A DNA stretch of 57,369 bases, taken from NCBI GenBank assembly GCA_023957275.1, contig JAMLHF010000025.1:1-57369 (forward strand), read 5' to 3'. Shown piece by piece: positions 26,010 to 34,210 of the stretch. Position 1 is the stretch's first letter, and every line of letters begins with the position of its first letter. Origin of the DNA: Lentimicrobium sp. (GTDB taxonomy: Bacteria; Bacteroidota; Bacteroidia; Bacteroidales; Lentimicrobiaceae). The position numbers were made by a program, and so were the translations under genes. Under the pieces are notes generated by a model. It did not search any database and was not told the origin of the DNA. It saw only the letters and a program-made list of their open reading frames with translations.

Positions 26010-27055
26010 CAACAAATATTATAGACGTCCCTTTCTTTTTTATCATCGGCCGCCCGCGTTCGGGCACCACATTGCTTCGCTCCATTTTTGATGCGCACCC
26101 CAACGTGGTGATTCCATTCGAAAGCCCGGTAATTCTGAATCTTTACCGCAAGTACAAAAAAGTACGCGCCTGGGACGAGGCCGCCGTTGATGAACTGTAT
26201 GCCGACCTTAGCAAACAGCCCTATTTCGAACGCTGGAGGGTGGAGAAAGAGGGGTTGAAGGAGCGGATACTCGGTTATCAGGGAGAAATCAGTTTTCACC
26301 TGCTGATAAGGCTGGTTTACCAGGGGTACCAGTCGGTGTTCGACAAGACTGAAACCCTGTGGTTCGGCGATAAGAATCCGGTTTATTCCTTTTATGCCGA
26401 CCGTCTTTTCAGGATGTTTCCCGACGCGAAGTTTATCCACATTACCAGGGATTACCGCGATAACCTGGTTTCGTTGCGAAAAGTAACCTTCGAGGCGCCC
26501 ATCCCGGCCCTGATCGCTTATCGCTGGGTCAGGGCCAACAAGCTGATGGACAAAATTATCCGCAAGGCGCCCGATCAGGTACTCCGCCTGCGTTATGAGG
26601 AACTGGCCGCTGCCCCTGAGGAGAAAACCCGCGAAATCTGCAATTTTCTGAATCTGGAGTTCTATCCGGAGCAGCTTGAATACCGGAAAAAACTGGAAGG
26701 GGCCAAAGAGCGTGCCGCCGAATACCAGATCCGGAACCATGAGAGCCTGATGAAACCGGTAAACACGGGCCGCATTGCCATCTGGAAGGACGCGCTGACT
26801 CCGGAAGAAGTAAAGGTGATGGATATGGTTGCCGGTCGCAATGCAGACGAGCACGGTTATGAAAGGGAGTTCAGGGGTAGTTATCCCTTGCTGATGATCA
26901 GATCGTTGCCGGTGTTGCTCTACGCCCGTATAATGAACACGGCCATGCGGCTGGGCAGCCTCCTGCCTTACGGACCGGCTTCATGGGTTTTTATGAAGTT
27001 GCAGGTGTTTTACAGGATATACCGCAAAGCTGCCACCCGAAAATCCGGCGACTAA
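26006..27055 (+). CDS. PAPS-dependent sulfotransferase-family protein
   Basis: Protein of 349 residues with the two PAPS-binding signatures of sulfotransferases: the 5'-phosphosulfate loop FIIGRPRSGTTLLRS (about residues 11-25) and the 3'-phosphate site HITRDYRDNLVSLRK (about 146-160). The C-terminus has a hydrophobic segment (about 295-330) that may tie it to the membrane. The family sulfates carbohydrates, lipids or proteins. Translational coupling (ATGA) to the acyl-AMP ligase suggests a substrate carrying the same acyl chain, such as a sulfated glycolipid, but this is inference. Its stop interlocks with that of the opposing radical SAM gene. Confidence 0.85.
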   Translation: MTTNIIDVPFFFIIGRPRSGTTLLRSIFDAHPNVVIPFESPVILNLYRKYKKVRAWDEAAVDELYADLSKQPYFERWRVEKEGLKERILGYQGEISFHLLIRLVYQGYQSVFDKTETLWFGDKNPVYSFYADRLFRMFPDAKFIHITRDYRDNLVSLRKVTFEAPIPALIAYRWVRANKLMDKIIRKAPDQVLRLRYEELAAAPEEKTREICNFLNLEFYPEQLEYRKKLEGAKERAAEYQIRNHESLMKPVNTGRIAIWKDALTPEEVKVMDMVAGRNADEHGYEREFRGSYPLLMIRSLPVLLYARIMNTAMRLGSLLPYGPASWVFMKLQVFYRIYRKAATRKSGD

Positions 27056-27065
27056 TGCCTGCCGG
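27045..27065. terminator. Small palindrome over interlocked stop codons
   Basis: Arms CCGGC (27045-27049) and GCCGG (27061-27065) flank an 11-base loop that includes both stops, TAA on plus (27053-27055) and TAG on minus (27054-27052). No T-run. Same layout as at 3692-3711. Confidence 0.3.
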
Positions 27066-28539
27066 TAAACCGCCTTACCATATATTTCCACCAGATGGCA
27101 TAAATAATGGTCAACACAGGATTGGTCAGGCGGATATACCATGAACGTTTTCTGCCTATCCATTCGAGGTTTCGGTTAAGGTTGCCCGGCTGATCCCCGA
27201 GCAGGTCCTCCAGCACAATGCGCCCGTAATTGTGATTGGTTCCGTAAACCCAGTAGGCCGCTTTAAAGTTTCCGGTCCGCCACAATGTCTTAAACATCAT
27301 TTTGCGGATATTATCCTTTTTGTAAAGCTTCATCCAGATGTCGCGCATGGTTTGCTGTAACGCTTCGCGGGTCATATGGTTGGTACCCATCGTGGCTTCC
27401 TTGAAGTGGTAATGCTTCCAGTCTTCGGGATAATTACAGAGATCGATCTTTTTCTGGTCGCGCAGCCGGAAAAACAGGTCGGTGCCCGGCAACGGGGTCA
27501 TGATGCTGGTTTGCATGGCATCAATGCCGCTGTTCAGGCAGAATTCCATCCGGTTGTATAAATCCTGCGTGTTGTCGCTTTCCATACCGAAGATCATAGC
27601 TCCCAGGACGGCTATACCGTGTTTGTGGATTTTTCTGAAGGCTTCCTGGTAGTAATCCACTCCCTTCTTCAGGTTCAGCCGTTTGCGGGCATCTTTAAGG
27701 GCTTCGGGTTTTTCGGCCTCAATGCCAAGCAAAATCAGGGTGCAGCCGCTTTTGGCCGCCCAATGCAGCACTTCGTCGTTATCGGCAAAATTCATGGCCG
27801 CCTGTCCGAACCACAGCTTATTGATTTTCCGCTCAACCATTCCCCTGAAAAGCCGGATGGCCCGCTCTTCAGCCCCTTTGTTTGTATTGATCAGATGATC
27901 GTCAACAATAAATAACAGCGGCCGGTCTGTCTTTTCCAGTTCATCAAGCACTTCTTCAACCGGGCGTTCACGGTATTTCGAACCACACATTTTGGTGACC
28001 GAGCAGAAGTCGCAGCCCATGGGGCAGCCACGTGAAATCTGTATCAGATCATACACATAGGGGTATTTTTTGTAAATATCCCTGCGGACAAGCGGTATTT
28101 TATCAACCGGGGTAATTCCACCCTGGTACAATTTCTGAACGCTGCCCTCCTCAAAATCCCTGATCACCTGGGGCCAGACCAGTTCGGCTTCGCCCGAAAC
28201 CGTGGTATCAACATAGTTGACGACCTCTTCGGGCATCATACTGGCATGGATGCCGCCCATCACGGTATGCACCCCCTGACTTCTGAACATGGCCGCTAGT
28301 TCATAGGCGCGAAAAGCATTGGCCGTAAAGGCGGTGAAACCTACCATATCCACAGGCCGGAAGGTGCACAGTTCAAAACTCTCATCAATCAGTTCCACCT
28401 CCCAGTGGTCAGGTGTAAGCGCGGCAATAATACCGAGCCCCAACGGCATGTAACTGGTGCTGGGGTCATTTGAAAAGCCCAGCCGGTGCTGGTTTATCGG
28501 ATTTATCAGAAGCAGTTTTCTCTTCCTTTTTTCGGTCAT
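27052..28539 (-). CDS. B12-binding-domain radical SAM enzyme
   Basis: Protein of 495 residues. An N-terminal cobalamin-binding-type Rossmann domain (about 1-140: YMPLGLGIIAALTP, MGGIHASMMPEEV) lacks the DxHxxG cobalamin ligand motif, as in many members. The radical SAM core carries the cluster cysteines Cys172, Cys176 and Cys179 in RGCPMGCDFCSVTKM. A C-terminal extension ends with a hydrophobic stretch (LTNPVLTIIYAIWWKYMV, about 470-490) that may hold it at the membrane. Relatives act on hopanoids, tetraether lipids and other hydrophobic substrates, mostly methylation or C-C bond formation. Placed between acyl-ligase and ACP genes, so an acyl chain or lipid is a reasonable but untested substrate. 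Confidence 0.88.
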   Translation of the reverse strand: MTEKRKRKLLLINPINQHRLGFSNDPSTSYMPLGLGIIAALTPDHWEVELIDESFELCTFRPVDMVGFTAFTANAFRAYELAAMFRSQGVHTVMGGIHASMMPEEVVNYVDTTVSGEAELVWPQVIRDFEEGSVQKLYQGGITPVDKIPLVRRDIYKKYPYVYDLIQISRGCPMGCDFCSVTKMCGSKYRERPVEEVLDELEKTDRPLLFIVDDHLINTNKGAEERAIRLFRGMVERKINKLWFGQAAMNFADNDEVLHWAAKSGCTLILLGIEAEKPEALKDARKRLNLKKGVDYYQEAFRKIHKHGIAVLGAMIFGMESDNTQDLYNRMEFCLNSGIDAMQTSIMTPLPGTDLFFRLRDQKKIDLCNYPEDWKHYHFKEATMGTNHMTREALQQTMRDIWMKLYKKDNIRKMMFKTLWRTGNFKAAYWVYGTNHNYGRIVLEDLLGDQPGNLNRNLEWIGRKRSWYIRLTNPVLTIIYAIWWKYMVRRFTGRH

Positions 28540-28650
28540 TTCAATCTTCGGATTCTAATTCCGGTGGCAATATTACTAAATACTTTTATCCTGATGCGTG
28601 AAATTTAGTTTTACATTTCCGGCTTTGCGGTGTTGGTATTTGAAACTTCC

Positions 28651-28658
28651 TAACTTTG
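28651..28658 (+). promoter_or_regulatory. -7 promoter box for the ACP gene
   Basis: TAACTTTG matches TAnnTTTG, 24 bases before the ACP start. A TTG at 28633-28635 gives a 15-base spacer, slightly short. Confidence 0.4.
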
Positions 28659-28681
28659 CCGTGTGAATTAATACCGTTTTT

Positions 28682-28915
28682 ATGAACATTGACGACTTTA
28701 TTACACGCATTGAGGAAGAATTTGATGATCTGACGCCCGGAACCCTGAAGCCGGAAAGTGTTTTCAGGGAAGTGTTTGAATGGAATTCCATCAATGCACT
28801 GATTCTTATCGCCATGGTTAAGACTGAATACGACGTGGCCATCAATGCGGAGGATATTGCGAACTCGAAGACTGTCGCAGATATTTACAGGATTATTGAA
28901 GAAAGGGTCAGCTAA
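28682..28915 (+). CDS. Acyl carrier protein, non-housekeeping type
   Basis: Acidic protein of 77 residues with the four-helix ACP pattern. The phosphopantetheine serine is Ser36, but the usual DSL box reads NSI (FEWNSINALIL). FEWNS-type ACPs are typical of specialised clusters rather than fatty acid synthase. It is transcribed alone between the radical SAM gene and the FAAL-ACP gene, both on the opposite strand, and is the natural partner of the stand-alone acyl-AMP ligase or KAS III nearby. Confidence 0.88.
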   Translation: MNIDDFITRIEEEFDDLTPGTLKPESVFREVFEWNSINALILIAMVKTEYDVAINAEDIANSKTVADIYRIIEERVS

Positions 28916-29007
28916 CCGGCCGGTAATAAACCACCCCTTAAAAATGTTCATTCACCCCGGCAAAACCGGATTTTATACCATCGGTTGCGGACTGGTCGTA
29001 TAAATTT

Positions 29008-31026
29008 TTACTGCCTGCTCCCTGCTTCCCTGACAAGCAGATTGATGGAAATATCTTCGAACATCCGGTACGGCGGCAGTTCTATGCCATATCTGTTTTT
29101 GATTTCATCCGAAAGTTCCGAGGCTTTGAGCGAATCAATTCCGTAAGCAATCAGTGCGTCCGAAGTGCCCACGGGTTTCCCCTGATTCAGTTTTACAGAA
29201 ACCCAGTTGCAGATGAAGTCAGGCAGACTGAGCTCATCATTAATATGTTCTTCGGAAAAGTCTGCTTCGGGAAATATTTTTTCCGCAATAATCTCCAGTT
29301 CACCTTTGAGCAGCATTTCACGGGCTGCTTTGTGCATCATCTTTCCGCTCGAAGTTTTGGGAATTGATCCGGTGCGGATCAGGCTGATACGCGCCGGCTG
29401 AATTTCATGTTCGGCCGATACCGATGCAACGATGTGTTCAAGAATGCCTGCTGTATCAGGCTTTCTCAGAAATGTCCTTTCCAGTTCGGCAATGATGCAC
29501 AGGCTTTCTTTGTAATTTACTTCGAGCGGAACAGCCGCTACGCAGGTTTTGCGGATGGAAGGATGGCTGTTTTCAACCGTTTTCTCAATGTCCTGGGGAT
29601 AAAAGTTCTTCCCGTTAATAATGATCAAATTTTTAAGCCGTCCGGTAATATACAACTCCCCCTGATGTAAAAAGCCTAGGTCTCCTGTTCGAAGCCAACG
29701 GGGGTCGTTCATTCCGGCCGGTGAAACGGTAAAGGTTTCACTTGTAAGTTTCTCTTTTCCCCAGTATCCCTTTGTTTTGGTACTGCCGCTCACCCATATT
29801 TCACCCACCCGATTTTCCTCCAGTTTCAGGGAATTGTCAGGGTTCACAATAATTATTTCAGTATCCATGTTCGGGATGCCGTTGCTGACAATGTATTGTA
29901 CATCATCTTCAGGGCCGGCCATTTCGACAAGATTCTTTTTAAGGGAATCGGTTTTAACAGGCAGGCTGAAAGGCCCCTTTTCTTTCCGGGCTCCGGTAAG
30001 GATAAGGGTTGATTCCGCCATCCCATAGGCAGGGAAAAAGGCACCGGCTTTAAAACCGCAAACCGAAAATTTCTGAATAAAGCGGTCGAGGGTCTCTTTC
30101 CTCACCTGTTCGGCGCCGGTCAGAAAGGTACGGAGTGATGAAAGGTTCAGCCCTTCAACAAGCCCCTCGTCGATTTTATCATGACAAAGGTTCAGCGAAA
30201 AATCAGGTCCGCAGGTGGTTGAGGCTTTGTAATGATGGATGGCCCTCAGTAAATACCAGGGTTTGGAAATAAAGGTAAAAGGAGACATCAGCACTGTATG
30301 CGACCCTGAAAACGGCGTTTCCAGAACGCCAAGCAGCAGTCCGAGGTCATGAAACTGAGGAACCCAGTGCACATTCGTATCCGCTTGACGGATATCCATG
30401 TAAAGCTGCAGTGATTTCAGATTCACCATCATGTTCCGGTGAGTGACCATCACGCCTTTAGGGGTGCCGGTTGATCCGGAAGTATATTGCAAATATGCAA
30501 GATCTTGAAAATCAGTTTCTTTAAATACCAGCGTCCCCGGCGGTTCAACCAGTTCATCCGTTGCGACCCAGGGCAGGTTGCCGAGTAAGGGGTCTGAAGA
30601 AAAATTTCTCTCGAACGATCGTGTTATAACGCCGGTGGCAAGGATGGCAGCTGCATCGCAGTCGGCGGCAATGGCATTTATCCGGTCAATAGAACGGTTT
30701 TTTCTTGGCGGATATACCGGAACGGCAATTGCGCCGGCATACAGACAGCCAAAAAATGCAGCAATGAAATCGATACCGGCAGGATAAAACATCAGAACAT
30801 TCTTCCCGGAAAGATCCATAGCGGATATTTTACCTGCGATGGTCGTCGCAGCTTTGTCTAATCCGCCGTAGGTAATCACCGCGGTCTCATTTTCTCCGTC
30901 GCCCAGAAAGGTGAATACCCTGCGTTCCGGATGCAGGGCAGCCCTTGTTTGCAACACAGTTACAATGGTAGCTTTGTCTGGCAGATGTCCAAGGTCGGCG
31001 GGAACCGGAGCAGTCGTAATCATCAA
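29008..31026 (-). CDS. Fatty acyl-AMP ligase fused to an acyl carrier domain
   Basis: Two-domain protein of 672 residues. Residues 1 to about 585 form a FAAL-type adenylating enzyme: QYTSGSTGTPKGVMVTHRN (A3 loop), NVHWVPQFHDLGLL, FFPAYGMAESTLIL, PRWLRTGDLGFL and IPKTSSGKMMHKAA with the catalytic lysine. Residues about 600-672 form an ACP domain with the phosphopantetheine serine at Ser632 (YGIDSLKASEL). The fused layout means the acyl group is loaded onto its own carrier. Transcribed away from the KAS III gene, with their promoters 30 bases apart. Chain length and identity unknown. Confidence 0.92.
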   Translation of the reverse strand: MMITTAPVPADLGHLPDKATIVTVLQTRAALHPERRVFTFLGDGENETAVITYGGLDKAATTIAGKISAMDLSGKNVLMFYPAGIDFIAAFFGCLYAGAIAVPVYPPRKNRSIDRINAIAADCDAAAILATGVITRSFERNFSSDPLLGNLPWVATDELVEPPGTLVFKETDFQDLAYLQYTSGSTGTPKGVMVTHRNMMVNLKSLQLYMDIRQADTNVHWVPQFHDLGLLLGVLETPFSGSHTVLMSPFTFISKPWYLLRAIHHYKASTTCGPDFSLNLCHDKIDEGLVEGLNLSSLRTFLTGAEQVRKETLDRFIQKFSVCGFKAGAFFPAYGMAESTLILTGARKEKGPFSLPVKTDSLKKNLVEMAGPEDDVQYIVSNGIPNMDTEIIIVNPDNSLKLEENRVGEIWVSGSTKTKGYWGKEKLTSETFTVSPAGMNDPRWLRTGDLGFLHQGELYITGRLKNLIIINGKNFYPQDIEKTVENSHPSIRKTCVAAVPLEVNYKESLCIIAELERTFLRKPDTAGILEHIVASVSAEHEIQPARISLIRTGSIPKTSSGKMMHKAAREMLLKGELEIIAEKIFPEADFSEEHINDELSLPDFICNWVSVKLNQGKPVGTSDALIAYGIDSLKASELSDEIKNRYGIELPPYRMFEDISINLLVREAGSRQ

Positions 31027-31071
31027 TTAATCAATATTTTGTTGTTCATTCGGAGAATGAAAGATGTCATG

Positions 31072-31079
31072 CAAAGTTA
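31072..31079 (-). promoter_or_regulatory. -7 promoter box for the FAAL-ACP gene
   Basis: Reads TAACTTTG on the minus strand, 45 bases before the start codon. It lies back to back with the KAS III promoter, so the two genes could share control. Confidence 0.45.
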
Positions 31080-31109
31080 GAAAATTGGGGGATCAACTGA
31101 AAATTAAAG

Positions 31110-31117
31110 TACATTTG
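31110..31117 (+). promoter_or_regulatory. -7 promoter box for the KAS III-SDR unit
   Basis: TACATTTG matches TAnnTTTG, 57 bases before the start codon. A TTG at 31085-31087 is 22 bases upstream, a little far. Confidence 0.4.
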
Positions 31118-31173
31118 CGATGATAGAGTCCAGATGAGAACCGGATAGTTCTGATTAACTATAATCCTTTTTT

Positions 31174-32253
31174 ATGGCGATTTTCAGTATTTCTGATATT
31201 CGGATGGCAGGCCTGTCGGCCTGTGTTCCCCCAAAAACGCTTTCAAACCATGATTATAAATGGATTAAAGTGAAGGAACGGGAACAGGTAATCAAAACCA
31301 TTGGCGTGGAAAACCGCCATGTGGCCGAACCCGGACAAACCACTTCCGACCTTTGCTTTCAGGCGGCTGAGCAACTGCTTGATGAACTGAAGTGGGACAG
31401 GAATGAGATCAACATCCTTGTTTTTGTCTCGCAGAGCCGTGATTACATCATTCCGTCAACCTCCGCCATTCTTCAGAACCGGTTGCAGCTGCCCAGGACC
31501 TGTATGGCGCTTGATATTAATCTGGGTTGTTCCGGATACGTATACGGCCTTTCGGCGATCGGCAGCATGATGAAGGCGGCCGGTCTTCAAAAAGGATTGT
31601 TGCTGGTAGGCGATTTGTCGAACGTTACCTCCAGCTATCGTGACAAAAGCACCTATCCGCTGTTTGGCGACGCCGGCACTGCCACCGCCCTGGAGCTTGA
31701 TCCGGGCGCGGCACCCATGCAGTTCAATCTGCAAACCGACGGCAGCGGCTACGAAGCCATCATTATTTACGACGGGGGCGTGAGAAACCTGGCAAGTAAA
31801 AAGTCTTTCGCAACCAGAAAATACGGCGAGGGCATTTACCGCAACCGGCTGCAGATTGCGCTGAACGGCATTGAAGTGTTTAACTTCTCGTTGCGCGAGG
31901 TGGTGCCAAACATAAAAACCACCCTCAAGCACTTTGGCCGCGAGTTGCCCGAATTTGACTACCTGCTTTTTCATCAGGCCAACCGCCTGATCAACGAAAC
32001 CATCCGCAAAATGCTGAAGGTGGAGCCAGAGCGTGTTCCATATTCCCTGCGCGATTTTGGCAATACCAGCTGCGCTTCCATCCCGCTGACGATGGTTACG
32101 CAAATCAGGGAGGCCCTGGAACAAAAACCTCAGAAGCTGCTGCTTTCAGCTTTCGGAATCGGGCTGTCGTGGGGTAGTGTGCTGATGGAAACTTCAGGGC
32201 TGGTGGTGCCTCCGCTCACGGAACTGGAACCGGCATCACAGCCCGGAGTATAA
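31174..32253 (+). CDS. 3-oxoacyl-ACP synthase III-like enzyme (FabH family)
   Basis: Thiolase-fold enzyme of 359 residues that condenses an acyl starter with a malonyl-type extender. The full KAS III triad is visible: Cys119 (INLGCSGYVYG), His267 (LFHQANRLIN) and Asn297 (FGNTSCASIPL). The middle region (FATRKYGEGIY and the following insert) differs from housekeeping FabH and fits the specialised KAS III family found in surface-sugar and secondary clusters. An SDR gene 64 bases downstream could reduce its 3-oxo product to a 3-hydroxyacyl chain. Housekeeping fatty acid genes are absent here, which supports a special role. Confidence 0.92.
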   Translation: MAIFSISDIRMAGLSACVPPKTLSNHDYKWIKVKEREQVIKTIGVENRHVAEPGQTTSDLCFQAAEQLLDELKWDRNEINILVFVSQSRDYIIPSTSAILQNRLQLPRTCMALDINLGCSGYVYGLSAIGSMMKAAGLQKGLLLVGDLSNVTSSYRDKSTYPLFGDAGTATALELDPGAAPMQFNLQTDGSGYEAIIIYDGGVRNLASKKSFATRKYGEGIYRNRLQIALNGIEVFNFSLREVVPNIKTTLKHFGRELPEFDYLLFHQANRLINETIRKMLKVEPERVPYSLRDFGNTSCASIPLTMVTQIREALEQKPQKLLLSAFGIGLSWGSVLMETSGLVVPPLTELEPASQPGV

Positions 32254-32317
32254 GCTGAGCCGCGCTTCGGGCAGAATCGTTGAAGCAATTTGTAAACTAA
32301 ACGATGAATTTCCAGAT

Positions 32318-33052
32318 ATGAATGCATTTGATCTAAGCGGTAAAACAATTCTGGTTACCGGCGCTTCGTCAGGGCTCGGGCGGCAAACCGCCATTACGGC
32401 CAACGGGTATGGCGCCGGGGTGGTGATTACCGGCCGGGACGCAGCCCGGCTGAATGAAACCTTTCAGTTACTCGAAGGGGATGGGCATCAGCAAATCACG
32501 GCCGATCTCACCCTGCAACCGGATATTGACCGGTTGGTGGCTGCCCTGCCCGTGCTGAACGGGGTGGTATACAGCACCGGCATTTCCGACCTGGCTCCGG
32601 CGCGCTTCATCACCGCCGAAACCATTGCTAAAACCTTTCGCGTGAGTTTTGATGCAGCCGTATTGCTCACGGCGGGGTTGCTCGGCAAAAAGAAGCTGGC
32701 TAAAAACCAGTGCTCGCTGGTGTATATTTCTTCCATTTCGACAAGATATCCTTTTGTGGGTGGGGCCATGTACATCAGTGCAAAAGCCGCCCTGGAGGCT
32801 TATGCCCGCGTACTCGCGCTGGAACTGGCACCCAAAGGCATCAGGGTCAATTGTGTGGCTCCGGCATTTGTGCGCACCCCCATGCTCGACGATACCGCCG
32901 CCAACTATTCGCAGGAAGCGGTAAATATGATCGAAGCCCGTCAGATTCTGGGCCTGGGCGATCCGGAAGATGTGGCCAATTCAATTGTTTATTATCTGTC
33001 CGATGCTTCGAAGTGGGTGAGCGCCACCAGCCTGGTGCTGGGCGGCGGATAA
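32318..33052 (+). CDS. SDR-family oxidoreductase (3-oxoacyl-ACP reductase-like)
   Basis: Classical short-chain dehydrogenase of 244 residues. Cofactor loop TGASSGLGRQT at about residues 15-25; active-site Ser in SSIS, Tyr152 and Lys156 in MYISAKAALEA. An Arg in the next strand (TGRDAARL) suggests NADPH. The FabG-like length and its place after KAS III make reduction of a 3-oxoacyl-ACP the best guess. The C-terminus VLGGG is standard for FabG-like SDRs. Confidence 0.88.
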   Translation: MNAFDLSGKTILVTGASSGLGRQTAITANGYGAGVVITGRDAARLNETFQLLEGDGHQQITADLTLQPDIDRLVAALPVLNGVVYSTGISDLAPARFITAETIAKTFRVSFDAAVLLTAGLLGKKKLAKNQCSLVYISSISTRYPFVGGAMYISAKAALEAYARVLALELAPKGIRVNCVAPAFVRTPMLDDTAANYSQEAVNMIEARQILGLGDPEDVANSIVYYLSDASKWVSATSLVLGGG

Positions 33053-33122
33053 TTCACAATCACTGCCTGTGCTGAAAGCATTGATGCATCAGAAATACAA
33101 CGAAGCGACGTTCAACCCGGTA

Positions 33123-33220
33123 AATCCGCAATCCGAAATCGCAAATCTCTCGTTATCCGGCTATCGCCGTCTCCCGAGACAAGCGAAATCAGAAATCGAA
33201 AATCCGAAATCCAAAATTCC
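33123..33220 (+). repeat. Dispersed ~100-bp repeat, copy 1, ending 2 bases before the GT2 start
   Basis: An A/T-rich tract of GAAATC-type units around a G/C-rich block. Positions 33143-33204 (62 bases) are an exact reverse complement of 44687-44748, and similarity extends with a few mismatches and one gap to the full span given. Both copies are oriented the same way relative to the gene that follows, and both end with AAATTCC-like sequence next to an ATG. The G/C block contains a short palindrome around CTCCCGAG. Function unknown. Confidence 0.9.
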
Positions 33221-33222
33221 CT

Positions 33223-34140
33223 ATGCCAGATTATTCAATTATAGTCCCGGTTTATAACAGCAAAGACAGCCTCGGGGAGCTGTTTTCACGGATAGATCAG
33301 ACCCTGGAGCATCTGGGTCAGACTTTCCGGTTAATTTTTGTGGACGATGGCAGTACCGATCAAAGCTGGGAAGTCATCAGCGATATACGTCAGCAGCATC
33401 CCGGCAAGGTGACCGCCATCCGGCTGGCCCGCAACTATGGGCAGCACAATGCCACGCTCTGCGGTATTGCACAGGCCGAAGGTGACCACATCATTACCAT
33501 TGATGATGATCTGCAGAACCCGCCAGAGGAAATCCCCCGGCTGATTGAAGCCATGATGAAAGAAGACGCTGACCTGGTTTATGGTATCTATGATAAGAAG
33601 CAGCACTCCGTCATGCGCAATATGGGCAGCGCCATTATCCGCGGAGGCTCCAAACGGCTGTTCAGCACCAAGGGGCAGGGCTCTTCTTTCAGGCTGATGA
33701 AGTCGTCGCTGGCTAAAAGCCTGCTGAACCACCAGATCAACTTTGTATACATCGATGAGTTGTTTAACTGGTACACCTCTCATATCTCTTTTGCATTGGT
33801 TGAGCATCACAAGCCGCCCTACAGGAAGTCGAATTACTCGCCCCGCTCGCTTTTCAGAATGATGAGCAACCTGGTCATCTATTATACCGCTGTTCCGCTG
33901 AAACTGATGGTTTACGGCGGACTGATATCGTCCATTATAAGTTTTATTGTGGGTGTTGCGTTTATTTACCGTAAAGTAGTTTCTGACGTTCCCCTGGGAT
34001 TCACCGCCCTGATCGTTGCCATATTGTTCTCCACCAGCATCATCCTGCTTTCGCTGGGCGTAATCGGCGAATACCTCAGCCGCATTTACGCGGTGCAGAA
34101 CCGTAAACCGCCTTTTGCCATCAGGGAGATACTTAAATGA
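33223..34140 (+). CDS. GT2 glycosyltransferase (dolichol-phosphate/undecaprenyl-phosphate sugar transferase type)
   Basis: Protein of 305 residues: a GT-A domain (1 to about 220) plus two C-terminal membrane helices (about 229-253 and 263-288). The domain has FVDDGSTDQSW and TIDDDLQNPPEEI, the acidic motifs of the DPM1/GtrB/ArnC group that load a sugar onto a polyprenyl phosphate. Tails of this shape are found in GtrB-type enzymes. Such a lipid-linked sugar could feed the TMTC-like GT-C enzyme at 22281, which also needs a lipid-linked donor; that pairing is inference. The start codon is only 2 bases after a dispersed repeat. Confidence 0.9.
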   Translation: MPDYSIIVPVYNSKDSLGELFSRIDQTLEHLGQTFRLIFVDDGSTDQSWEVISDIRQQHPGKVTAIRLARNYGQHNATLCGIAQAEGDHIITIDDDLQNPPEEIPRLIEAMMKEDADLVYGIYDKKQHSVMRNMGSAIIRGGSKRLFSTKGQGSSFRLMKSSLAKSLLNHQINFVYIDELFNWYTSHISFALVEHHKPPYRKSNYSPRSLFRMMSNLVIYYTAVPLKLMVYGGLISSIISFIVGVAFIYRKVVSDVPLGFTALIVAILFSTSIILLSLGVIGEYLSRIYAVQNRKPPFAIREILK

Positions 34141-34210
34141 TGGTGAGAGGTGAGCGGCAGTGCCTTTTAGTCAGTTTGCCTCAAAAAAATGAAAGAAGAA
34201 GACCCGGAAG

